Source: Candidatus Culexmicrobium profundum
GTDB taxonomy: Archaea; Thermoproteota; Methanomethylicia; Culexarchaeales; Culexmicrobiaceae
Assembly: GCA_025061245.1 (NCBI GenBank)
Contig: JANZKD010000080.1
Coordinates: 1 to 7,527, forward strand
DNA length: 7,527 nucleotides
Direction of reading: 5' to 3'
Under the pieces are notes generated by a model. It worked only from the letters and a program-made list of their open reading frames with translations, was not told the DNA's origin and did not search any database. This document shows positions 1 to 5,815 of the stretch, in pieces. The position numbers were made by a program, and so were the translations under genes. Numbering within the stretch: the stretch's first letter is position 1; the number at the start of each line of letters is the position of its first letter.

Positions 1-147
1 TTCGGAGCATTAGCAACCGTAGTTAGACTGCCCATTGAATTACAGGAAGTTGAAACAGAGTCTCCTGTAAGAGTGGTGGAAATTGAATTAGAGGATGGTA
101 GACGAGTAATTGTACCTAGAGCAAATGTAGAGCTATTTGAATGGTGA
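1..147 (+). CDS. 3' end of an unrecognised protein (48 residues visible)
   Basis: Frame 1 is open from the first base of the window to a TGA at 145-147, giving 48 residues that end in NVELFEW. No convincing start codon or ribosome-binding site lies inside the window, so the gene probably begins upstream. The visible tail looks like alternating beta strands: a hydrophobic/charged strand, then EIELEDGRRVIVPRANVE, which has the pattern of a small beta-barrel or hairpin with a tight DG turn. No catalytic motif, membrane segment or metal site can be seen, and I do not recognise the family. Its stop lies only 3 bases from the stop of the convergent gene on the opposite strand, leaving no room for a separate terminator. 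The reading frame is well supported by codon use (AGA arginines, clean amphipathic pattern); the function is unknown. Confidence 0.7.
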   Translation, partial: FGALATVVRLPIELQEVETESPVRVVEIELEDGRRVIVPRANVELFEW

Positions 148-150
148 ATT

Positions 151-1095
151 TCAATACTTTTCAATCCAATCTAAAATAGATCTCTGACCTAATTTTTTAA
201 TTTCCACTTTTTCTCCTAGAATTGCCTTTTTAAGGAGTTTTAAGTCTCCATTCCATCTCTTAGGGCTTTCACAAATAATTATGCTGTTTACTCCAATTTC
301 ATTCAAGACTTTAATTATGTCATACCATGGTAGGTCGGATTCATTTAAACCTAAATGCTCTAATTCTCCTCCGAATCCATATTTTATCCCTGAAATATGC
401 ATTACTGGAACCCAGTCTTCAAATTCTCCTAACCTTTTTTCAATTTCATTTATTATTCGTCTAACATCTTCGCTATTGCGTATGGTTCCTCTACCATATG
501 CATGTAGATGTGCCCAGTCTAGACATATTTTTACACCTGTTTTTTCAGCTAAGTCTATTATGAAGGGTAGTGATCCAACACCTTTTCTTTTCCCAGAATT
601 TTCAATTAGGAGTTGAATTTCAATTTTACTTATTATTCTTTCTATTTCCATGGCTATTTCGTCTTTGAGTTCATCTTCACTTTTTTCTCCTAGAAATCCA
701 AGATGAGTTACTGCATAAATTCCTCCTGCAGCCTCCATTCTTCTGCATAGTGCTGTTAAATGACCTCTTGAAGCTCTTTTAACCTTTTCACTTGATGAAG
801 CAAAATTAACTAGAAATGAAGCATGACCTCCAACTTTAACTTTCATTTCCTCGGCTATTTCCCTAATTTTCTTCATTTCTTCTATGCTTGGATAAAGTTT
901 TAATCCTCTTTGGATTAAATTCATTGGAAGTTCTTCGCCTAATACGCAATCTGTGAAAATTAGTTCATCAACTTCTCCACCAACATTTTTTAGCATTTCA
1001 AATTCTCTTCTTACTGCTTTGAAGTCTATTGATTCATTTTTACTACTTTTACCTAGATTTATTCCCGAAACTCCAAGTTTAAGCGTATTTATCAC
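151..1095 (-). CDS. Endonuclease IV-like TIM-barrel protein (AP endonuclease family 2)
   Basis: This 314-residue protein carries the endonuclease IV (Nfo) motif series. Endonuclease IV cleaves DNA at abasic sites in base excision repair, using three metal ions in a TIM barrel. Visible ligand candidates in order are H91 (GGHASF), H131 (VTHLGF), E165 (LLIENSG), D193 and H196 (CLDWAH), H233 (MHISGI), H247 (ELEHLGL) and E276 (ICESP). The segment VNFASSSEKVKRAS corresponds to the conserved 'NLASPD..KR..S' region of Nfo. The E. coli Asp229 ligand, two residues before the HxH-type histidine, is Leu245 here, with Glu244 and Glu246 adjacent. I recall the same absence in archaeal relatives (GEKKHLPL type). 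The start is GTG at 1093-1095; the only nearby ATG upstream hits a stop two codons later. No clear Shine-Dalgarno is present, so leaderless translation is likely. Abasic-site cleavage is inferred; another xylose-isomerase-like role is possible. Confidence 0.85.
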   Translation of the reverse strand: MINTLKLGVSGINLGKSSKNESIDFKAVRREFEMLKNVGGEVDELIFTDCVLGEELPMNLIQRGLKLYPSIEEMKKIREIAEEMKVKVGGHASFLVNFASSSEKVKRASRGHLTALCRRMEAAGGIYAVTHLGFLGEKSEDELKDEIAMEIERIISKIEIQLLIENSGKRKGVGSLPFIIDLAEKTGVKICLDWAHLHAYGRGTIRNSEDVRRIINEIEKRLGEFEDWVPVMHISGIKYGFGGELEHLGLNESDLPWYDIIKVLNEIGVNSIIICESPKRWNGDLKLLKKAILGEKVEIKKLGQRSILDWIEKY

Positions 1096-1172
1096 CGTCT
1101 CATGCTTATTTTAATAAGGGTAGCTTAAATGTATATTCAATGTAGAGTATAGTATTTGTGGGGGGATGAACT
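1096..1172. promoter_or_regulatory. Divergent intergenic promoter region
   Basis: These 77 bases separate two divergently transcribed genes, so both promoters should lie here. The nearly palindromic AT box GCTTAAAT at 1123-1130 reads as TTTAAGC on the - strand. There it sits about 28-34 bases before the GTG of the endonuclease IV-like gene, which suits a leaderless transcript. On the + strand the same box would place a start near 1150-1155, leaving a short leader with the ribosome-binding site. One TATA-like element may therefore serve both directions. This is read by eye and not proven. Confidence 0.35.
1160..1169 (+). promoter_or_regulatory. Ribosome-binding site of the M55 peptidase gene
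   Basis: A run of six G followed by ATGA lies 3 bases before the ATG at 1173. It resembles the archaeal GGAGGTGAT Shine-Dalgarno with substitutions and supports the ATG at 1173 as the start. Confidence 0.6.
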
Positions 1173-2000
1173 ATGGGTTTTAAAGTTTTTATTTCAGCTG
1201 ATATGGAGGGAATTTCTGGAGTTGTTCATTCTGAACATACTAGTAGAAGTGGTAAGGAGCATGATTATGCTAGGAAGCTTATGACAAGTGAAGTTAATGC
1301 GGCTATTGAAGGAGCTTTAAATGCTGGTGCTAGTGAAATAATTGTAAATGATTCACATGGAACAATGAGAAATATATTAATTGACCAATTGAATCCTAAG
1401 GCAAAATTATTGACTGGTTCTCCCAAGCTTTTATCTATGATGCAGGGAATAGATTCAACTTTTAATGCAGTTTTCTTTATTGGTTATCATGCTAAGAGTG
1501 GGACGCGGATAGGTGTGTTAGATCATACAATTTCAGGTAGAGTTATTTCAGATATAGTCATAAATGGTGTTTCTGTTGGTGAAGTGGGTATTAATGCTGC
1601 TATTGCAGGTTATTTTAATGTACCTGTCGTATTAGTGACTGGTGATAACTCAGTAATCAATGAGGCTAGAAGACTTTTAGGAGATATTGAGTCCGTAGTT
1701 GTTAAAAGGGCTGTAGGACGTTATGCTGCTCTCTGCTTACATCCAAACATTGTACATGAAAAAATTAGGGAAGCTGCTCAAAGGGCTTTAGAAAGATTAA
1801 GTGATTTCAAACCGTTTAGATTTAATTCTCCAGTTAAAGTTGAGGTAACTTTTGCTAATTCTGGAATGGCTGAAATGGCTGAGTTAATACCAGGTGTACA
1901 AAGAGTGGATGGGAAAAAGGTTAGCTTTATGCATAAAGATTATTTGATTGCCTTTAAAATTTTGAGGGCAATGATATATTTGGCTTCAACAGTTCTCTGA
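1173..2000 (+). CDS. dppA: D-aminopeptidase, DppA-like (peptidase family M55)
   Basis: The 275-residue product matches the M55 family over its full length (B. subtilis DppA is about the same size). M55 enzymes are zinc-dependent, ring-forming aminopeptidases; DppA removes N-terminal D-amino acids from short peptides such as D-Ala-D-Ala. The expected metal ligands are present: D10 and E12 in SADMEGISG, H62 in NDSHG, H106 in GYHA and E137 in VGEVGIN. H118 (LDHTI) matches the catalytic histidine region. Further family blocks are VPVVLVTGD and the C-terminal FANSGMAEMAELIPG. There is no signal peptide or membrane segment, so it should act in the cytoplasm on imported or internally made peptides. 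The ATG follows a G-rich ribosome-binding site. Only 9 bases separate its stop from lysA, implying co-transcription and perhaps a shared D-amino-acid or diaminopimelate-related substrate. The family call is firm; the natural substrate is not known, since archaeal M55 members need not prefer D-Ala peptides. Confidence 0.9.
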   Translation: MGFKVFISADMEGISGVVHSEHTSRSGKEHDYARKLMTSEVNAAIEGALNAGASEIIVNDSHGTMRNILIDQLNPKAKLLTGSPKLLSMMQGIDSTFNAVFFIGYHAKSGTRIGVLDHTISGRVISDIVINGVSVGEVGINAAIAGYFNVPVVLVTGDNSVINEARRLLGDIESVVVKRAVGRYAALCLHPNIVHEKIREAAQRALERLSDFKPFRFNSPVKVEVTFANSGMAEMAELIPGVQRVDGKKVSFMHKDYLIAFKILRAMIYLASTVL

Positions 2001-2005
2001 GGGAT
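1999..2005 (+). promoter_or_regulatory. Ribosome-binding site of lysA overlapping the upstream stop
   Basis: GAGGGAT overlaps the last two bases of the dppA TGA and ends 4 bases before the lysA ATG at 2010. This arrangement favours translational coupling of the two genes and fixes the lysA start. Confidence 0.65.
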
Positions 2006-2009
2006 ATTC

Positions 2010-3302
2010 ATGTCTCTACATCCCATTTTTAACATTAAAAATGGTGAATTATATGTTGAAAATGTAAGGGTGATGGATTTAGTTGAAAAGTATGGTACAC
2101 CGCTCCATGTAATTTCAAGTAATAGGATTAAACAGAAATATGGTGAGCTTTACAGTGCATCTACAGAGTATTGGAAGAATACTTTAATTTGCTATGCATA
2201 TAAGGCGAATCCAACCTTAGCAATTTTAAAACTGTTACATGGGCTTGGCGCTGGAGCTGAAGTTGTATCAGCTGGAGAGCTATATGCTGCACGTCTAATT
2301 GGAGTTAAACATGATAAAATAGTTTTTAATGGAGTAAGTAAATCTCCCAGCGAACTAAGTGATGCTATAAGTGTCCAAGTGGGATTGTTAAATATAGAGA
2401 GTTTAACTGAACTTAAATTAATTAATGATATAGCATCTAAATTGAATATTCAAGTTAACTTGGGGGTTAGAATTAATTTTGATGTTCCAGTTAGAACTCA
2501 TAGGTACATAAGCACTGGTATGAAGTTTCATAAGTTTGGTTTAGGTGTTAATGAAGCTTTTGAGGCGTATAAATTAGCTTTAAAATCAAAACGTATACGT
2601 GTTCGAGGTATTCATGTACATATTGGCTCACAAATATTAACAGTATATCCCTTTGTTAAGGCTTCTAATAACCTAGTTTCATTTGCTGAGAAATTATATG
2701 AAACATTAAAATTAAGGCTTGACCTTATTGATTTGGGTGGCGGTTTAGGAATTCAATACAGTTTAGAAGATAAGACTTTTTCTCCTCAAGAATATTGTAA
2801 AAATGTCTTCCCAATTATAACAGAGAAAATTGGCACAATTTTTGACGATGAATCTATTATAATTTTAGAGCCTGGACGCTACTTAGTTGGAGATGCAGGA
2901 ATATTGTTAACGAGAGTTAATTATGTTAAGCAAATAGGTGATATAAAGTGGGTTCTAGTAGATGCAGGTATGAATGATTTAATTAGGCCAGCTCTTTATG
3001 ATGCTCTTCATAGGATTGTAGTAGTGAATAAATTTGATCTCCCTTCAGTTGAAAGGTATAGTGTTAGTGGCCCTATCTGTGAAAGTGCAGATGTCTTTGT
3101 TAGAGATTATCCTTTGCCTAAAGTTGATATAGGTGATATTTTAGCTATTCTGGATACAGGTGCTTATGGAATTTCAATGTCAAGTCAATATAATTGTAGA
3201 CCTAGAGCGCCAATTGTTATGGTTGAAGGTGAAGATGTTAAACTTATACGACGTAGAGAAACTTATGCTGATATTTTCATGTGCGATTTAAATTATAGGT
3301 GA
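2010..3302 (+). CDS. lysA: Diaminopimelate decarboxylase
   Basis: This 430-residue fold-type III PLP enzyme converts meso-2,6-diaminopimelate to L-lysine and CO2, the last step of the DAP route. It has the two-domain LysA order. The N-terminal barrel carries the PLP lysine K65 in YAYKAN, HVHIGSQ at 202-208, the phosphate-binding DLGGGLGI at 241-248 and EPGRYLVG at 287-294. The C-terminal barrel carries the substrate motif RPALY at 326-330, the active-site cysteine C357 in GPICESADVF, and Y386 in GAYGISMSSQYNCRPR. Length and motifs fit LysA better than the shorter carboxynorspermidine decarboxylases or the ornithine/arginine decarboxylases. The enzyme acts on the D-configured carbon of DAP, which makes its tight pairing with a D-aminopeptidase gene notable. 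No other lysine-pathway gene (dapA, dapB, dapF, dapL) lies in the window, so whether it serves synthesis or scavenging is open. Expected location is cytoplasmic. Confidence 0.95.
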   Translation: MSLHPIFNIKNGELYVENVRVMDLVEKYGTPLHVISSNRIKQKYGELYSASTEYWKNTLICYAYKANPTLAILKLLHGLGAGAEVVSAGELYAARLIGVKHDKIVFNGVSKSPSELSDAISVQVGLLNIESLTELKLINDIASKLNIQVNLGVRINFDVPVRTHRYISTGMKFHKFGLGVNEAFEAYKLALKSKRIRVRGIHVHIGSQILTVYPFVKASNNLVSFAEKLYETLKLRLDLIDLGGGLGIQYSLEDKTFSPQEYCKNVFPIITEKIGTIFDDESIIILEPGRYLVGDAGILLTRVNYVKQIGDIKWVLVDAGMNDLIRPALYDALHRIVVVNKFDLPSVERYSVSGPICESADVFVRDYPLPKVDIGDILAILDTGAYGISMSSQYNCRPRAPIVMVEGEDVKLIRRRETYADIFMCDLNYR

Positions 3303-3338
3303 GAAACATAATTTACGTAGATTTGTCTATCTTTAATT

Positions 3339-3343
3339 GGTGA
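3339..3343 (+). promoter_or_regulatory. Ribosome-binding site supporting a TTG start
   Basis: GGTGA lies 5 bases before the TTG at 3349-3351. An in-frame TAG at 3346-3348 immediately precedes the TTG, so the frame cannot start earlier. The first in-frame ATG lies more than 130 codons downstream. The site therefore decides the start. Confidence 0.7.
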
Positions 3344-3348
3344 AGTAG

Positions 3349-4113
3349 TTGAGAATAAAAATAATAAGTTACGGCAAGATTGCAGAGGAATTAGATAAAA
3401 AAGTTCAATTTATTGCTGATGAATGGCTTCCTAAAATAGTTAATGAATTTGAGAGTGATACTCAAATTCCATTTATAGCTGATATTGAAATTCACAAGGC
3501 GAACTGGGTTAAGAAGATTAATGAAAAACTAACTCTAGTTTACTCGTCTGGTTTCGCGTATAAGTACGATCAAGATCTAAACGTGTTAATTCCAACTGTT
3601 CAATTGAATGCAGCTAAAATATTAACTTACAATTATGATGAGTTAAAGGCTATAGTTTATCATGAATATTTGGATTATCTTTATGATTGCTATCATGGAT
3701 ATGACACAGTTAAGCCGTTAATATGGAATATATCGAAACCACAGGCAAAAATGTATGCGTCAATATTTAGAAACTTGGAGCGAGTATTTGAAATGGCGTT
3801 AAGATGCTTCAAGAATGAGAATGCCTTAATCAATTTTCTTGAATGTGAGATTGATAGGACTCTTTTAACCTTGACACGGAAGGGGAAGCCTAAAGTTGTG
3901 GATGGTTTTCCTGAAGTTGAAGAGGAGGAGAGAAAGCCTACTATTGAGGAGGCACCCTGTCATGTGGCATTAACGATTAGGCCATTAATTTTAGTTACAA
4001 GAGTTTTTAGTGGGAAGGAGCTTCCAAATATTAAGGAGCTTCTATATAAGAAGAAATTAGTTTTTGAAAAATATTTATTAATGAATAAGCTGTTTAGAGA
4101 GAAAGCTTTCTAA
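3349..4113 (+). CDS. Unrecognised protein with an altered zincin-like HExxD motif
   Basis: I do not recognise this 254-residue protein. It starts at TTG with a good GGTGA site and lies 46 bases after lysA, so it may be the third gene of that transcript. The most telling segment is residues 102-119, AIVYHEYLDYLYDCYHGYD. A hydrophobic helix presents H105-E106, followed by D109 where a zincin would have its second histidine, and H116 lies further on. This recalls the HExxH metal helix of zinc proteases with the second ligand changed to Asp, and E145 or E148 downstream could supply a further ligand. An acidic, probably flexible linker (EVEEEERKPTIEEAP, about 189-203) separates this part from a basic C-terminal helical region (229-254, KELLYKKK...). 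There is no signal peptide, and no transmembrane helix is obvious. It could be a degenerate or unusual metallopeptidase, or the motif could be coincidental. Confidence 0.8.
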   Translation: MRIKIISYGKIAEELDKKVQFIADEWLPKIVNEFESDTQIPFIADIEIHKANWVKKINEKLTLVYSSGFAYKYDQDLNVLIPTVQLNAAKILTYNYDELKAIVYHEYLDYLYDCYHGYDTVKPLIWNISKPQAKMYASIFRNLERVFEMALRCFKNENALINFLECEIDRTLLTLTRKGKPKVVDGFPEVEEEERKPTIEEAPCHVALTIRPLILVTRVFSGKELPNIKELLYKKKLVFEKYLLMNKLFREKAF

Positions 4114-4118
4114 TTTCA

Positions 4119-4127
4119 TTAAATTTA
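4119..4127 (+). promoter_or_regulatory. Possible TATA box for the C/D sRNA
   Basis: TTAAATTTA is centred near 4123, about 26 bases before 4149, which is where a C/D sRNA with its C box at 4154 would be expected to begin. The stretch also sits just after the upstream stop codon. A second AT box at 4137-4144 (TTATAAAA) is too close to the C box to start this RNA. Alternatively the RNA may be processed from the mRNA of the preceding gene. Confidence 0.35.
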
Positions 4128-4148
4128 TTTTTCAGCTTATAAAATAAA

Positions 4149-4207
4149 TCTTGATGATGAACCATTGCAGCTCTGACTTGTGATGAATGACTCCAATGGC
4201 TGATTTC
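4149..4207 (+). ncRNA. C/D box sRNA guiding 2'-O-methylation
   Basis: All four boxes of an archaeal bipartite C/D guide RNA appear in order with canonical spacing. They are C box ATGATGA (4154-4160), a 12-base guide (4161-4172), D' box CTGA (4173-4176), a 3-base spacer, C' box GTGATGA (4180-4186), a 13-base guide (4187-4199) and D box CTGA (4200-4203). Such RNAs assemble with L7Ae, Nop5 and fibrillarin and direct methylation of the nucleotide paired to the fifth base upstream of D or D'. The D' guide ACCATTGCAGCT would pair over 10 bases (GCUGCAAUGG) with the archaeal 16S rRNA segment equivalent to E. coli about 1233-1242. That places methylation at about E. coli position 1236; this match is from memory. 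The D guide ATGACTCCAATGG has no target I can name. The RNA ends are estimated, as the flanking stem is weak. The 3' end abuts or overlaps the stop codon of the convergent phosphoesterase gene. Confidence 0.85.
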
Positions 4208-4880
4208 ACTTTAACTTCATTAATTTTAAGTTTACTTCACTTTCATTAACTATGCTTATTTGAGCATAATATCCCTGCTTTAATGGTCCTACATTAACTA
4301 TTATTGTTCGCCCAATTCTGTCGATGCTTCTAGCTTCGTGAATGTGTCCGCAGATGTTTATTAGTGGCTGTTTTTCTTCTATGAATTTTCTTATGCTTAC
4401 ACTTCCAACATGTTCTCCCCAAGTTAATTTATCTGCAGATGTGTTGTGTGGTGGATTATGTGTCACTAATATTATTTTGTTCGAATAAATTTTCTGTGAT
4501 ATTTCATTAAGAATTCTTCTAAAATCATCTTCAGTATATTCGAATGGAGTTTTGAATGGTCCAATTAATCCCCCTCCAATTCCGACAATTTCAAGATCTT
4601 TGAATTTGACTATTCTTCCATGTATGCATTCTGTCCTTTTTACGTCAACTCCTTCTCTGAGCTTAGGGTCATCCATATTTCCAGGAACATAGAATATTGG
4701 TTTATCTGCTTCAGATAATATTTCAAGTATTTCTCTAGCTGTTTCAATTGACATGAAGGGTGATAGATCTCCACTTATTATTATTGCATCAATATCTATT
4801 TTTGATGCCATGTATGCTAATTGTGATGTTGCATTTAGATTTCCATGGATATCTGAAATTGCTAATAATTTAACTTCCAT
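4206..4880 (-). CDS. Metallophosphoesterase, Icc-related (calcineurin-like fold)
   Basis: This 224-residue protein has the full motif set of a two-metal calcineurin-like phosphoesterase: D10-x-H12 (SDIHGN), G37-D38 (SGDLS), G67-N68-M69-D70, H141 (VTHNPPH) and G178-H179-x-H181 (GHIHE). The GPFKTPFEYTEDDF block resembles the archaeal/bacterial 'Icc-related predicted phosphoesterase' group (COG2129 type). In the GNHD/E motif the histidine is Met69, a position that also varies in related class III phosphodiesterases (GNCD). Hydrolysis of a phosphodiester or phosphomonoester is inferred; the substrate is unknown. I chose the ATG at 4878-4880 because a GGTGAT ribosome-binding site (4885-4890) lies 4 bases before it. 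A GTG at 4889 would add three residues but itself lies within that site. The gene follows DUF362 by 10 bases and should be in the same transcript. No signal peptide is visible. Confidence 0.9.
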   Translation of the reverse strand: MEVKLLAISDIHGNLNATSQLAYMASKIDIDAIIISGDLSPFMSIETAREILEILSEADKPIFYVPGNMDDPKLREGVDVKRTECIHGRIVKFKDLEIVGIGGGLIGPFKTPFEYTEDDFRRILNEISQKIYSNKIILVTHNPPHNTSADKLTWGEHVGSVSIRKFIEEKQPLINICGHIHEARSIDRIGRTIIVNVGPLKQGYYAQISIVNESEVNLKLMKLK

Positions 4881-4884
4881 TTCT

Positions 4885-4890
4885 ATCACC
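4885..4890 (-). promoter_or_regulatory. Shine-Dalgarno of the phosphoesterase gene, abutting the DUF362 stop
   Basis: On the - strand GGTGAT follows the DUF362 TAG (4891-4893) with no gap and precedes ATG at 4880 by 4 bases. It is a perfect six-base match to the archaeal 16S anti-Shine-Dalgarno complement. This favours the ATG over the GTG at 4889 and suggests translational coupling. Confidence 0.7.
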
Positions 4891-5775
4891 CTATTCTATT
4901 TTCCAGTTTTTCTGTGAAAGATAGGTTCTATGAGGTTTAAATTTGATGGAAAAATCTTCAATTTTACCTCCAATAATTTCAATTTTATCTATGTTTGCTA
5001 CTCCTTCTCCCCATTTATCTAAATAGTATAGATATCCTATTTCTAGGGGATTGAATCCCATGAGTTTAGCTGTAACTGCATCTACTGCAACTGGATCTAA
5101 TCCTGCTACTGCAAATTTAGATAATATCTTTTCTCCAGATACGGGTCCATTTCCTTGCATTCCAATATAGCCGTCTATGATTGACAAGTGAGGTTTTACT
5201 AGTTTGGTTAGTTCGGCGATGGTTAGATTGATTGCTTTATATCCTTTATGAATTTTTGATTTATCGTGATTGATGAGGCTTCCAACAGCGATGTTTTTTA
5301 TTGTAAGTGTTACTATTACTGTGTTATGAGTTTTAGGTCTGCATATTGAAATCCTAAAGTCACTATTAACAATGGTTTTAGCAATTCTCACTTCCAGTTT
5401 TTTCTCCAAATTTGAATTCCATACTTTTACTTTAATGTAATCATCCTCGTTTAAATCAACATATTCAACATCATATTCCTTAAGTTTATTGTAGTAGTCA
5501 TAGTTTCTTAGTCCTTCTTCTATTTTTGCCGATGCTGGGCCTTCGGCGATGATGATTTTAGAGGAGGTGTAGTTGGATATAAAATCTAGTAATGCCTTTA
5601 CTGCTTCTACATGAGTTGCTGAGAGTGCAATGGTGGTGGATACAAAATTGGGTTTTATGACTATTCTTTTTCTTCCTCTTATTTTCTCTTTTATCTCTTC
5701 TTTTAATAATTCCAATACTTCTTTTACACCATGATAGTGACCTTTACTTTTAACGATTGCAACTTTGCTCATCAC
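4891..5775 (-). CDS. DUF362 family protein
   Basis: The 294-residue product shows the DUF362 pattern: IKPNFVS near 40-46, an AEGPAS block at 78-83, CRPKTHNTV at 145-153, TIKNIAVGS at 158-166, the glycine-rich DGYIGMQGNGPVSG at 201-214 and LDPVAVDAVTAKLMGFNP at 226-243. Many DUF362 proteins carry a C-terminal ferredoxin-like 4Fe-4S module. This one ends after the core domain with no cysteine cluster (C145 is its only cysteine), so it is the short form. The biochemical role of this form is not known to me. The protein begins GTG-ATG (5775 or 5772) and either codon could be the start. It lies 40 bases after the moeA stop and directly before the phosphoesterase gene, all on one strand. No signal peptide or membrane span is evident. 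The family assignment is firm; the function is open. Confidence 0.88.
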   Translation of the reverse strand: MMSKVAIVKSKGHYHGVKEVLELLKEEIKEKIRGRKRIVIKPNFVSTTIALSATHVEAVKALLDFISNYTSSKIIIAEGPASAKIEEGLRNYDYYNKLKEYDVEYVDLNEDDYIKVKVWNSNLEKKLEVRIAKTIVNSDFRISICRPKTHNTVIVTLTIKNIAVGSLINHDKSKIHKGYKAINLTIAELTKLVKPHLSIIDGYIGMQGNGPVSGEKILSKFAVAGLDPVAVDAVTAKLMGFNPLEIGYLYYLDKWGEGVANIDKIEIIGGKIEDFSIKFKPHRTYLSQKNWKIE

Positions 5776-5792
5776 GATAACTATATGGTGAC

Positions 5793-5803
5793 TTTATATT
5801 TAA
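5793..5803 (-). promoter_or_regulatory. Possible TATA box for the DUF362-phosphoesterase pair
   Basis: On the - strand TTAAATATAAA is centred about 23-25 bases before the GTG/ATG of the DUF362 gene, in the 40-base gap after moeA. No Shine-Dalgarno precedes that start, so a leaderless transcript beginning at or next to the start codon is plausible. The pair could then be transcribed separately from moeA. Confidence 0.45.
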
Positions 5804-5815
5804 CATAAATTGTTG

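Noticed and set aside
281..616. A 111-codon + strand open frame opposite the endonuclease IV-like gene
   Set aside because: It is antisense to a frame carrying conserved metal ligands, has no ribosome-binding site and no recognisable protein pattern.
2010..3302. Carboxynorspermidine, ornithine or arginine decarboxylase instead of LysA
   Set aside because: Length, HIGSQ, EPGR, CESAD and the GAYGISMSSQYNCRPR motif together fit diaminopimelate decarboxylase.
4137..4144. TTATAAAA as the promoter of the C/D sRNA
   Set aside because: A start 25 bases downstream would fall inside the D' guide and lose the C box; the box at 4119-4127 fits better.
4187..4199. D guide aimed at the 16S segment AUUGGAGUC near E. 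coli 1290
   Set aside because: Nine bases match the E. coli sequence, but archaeal 16S differs there as far as I recall, so the match is probably accidental.
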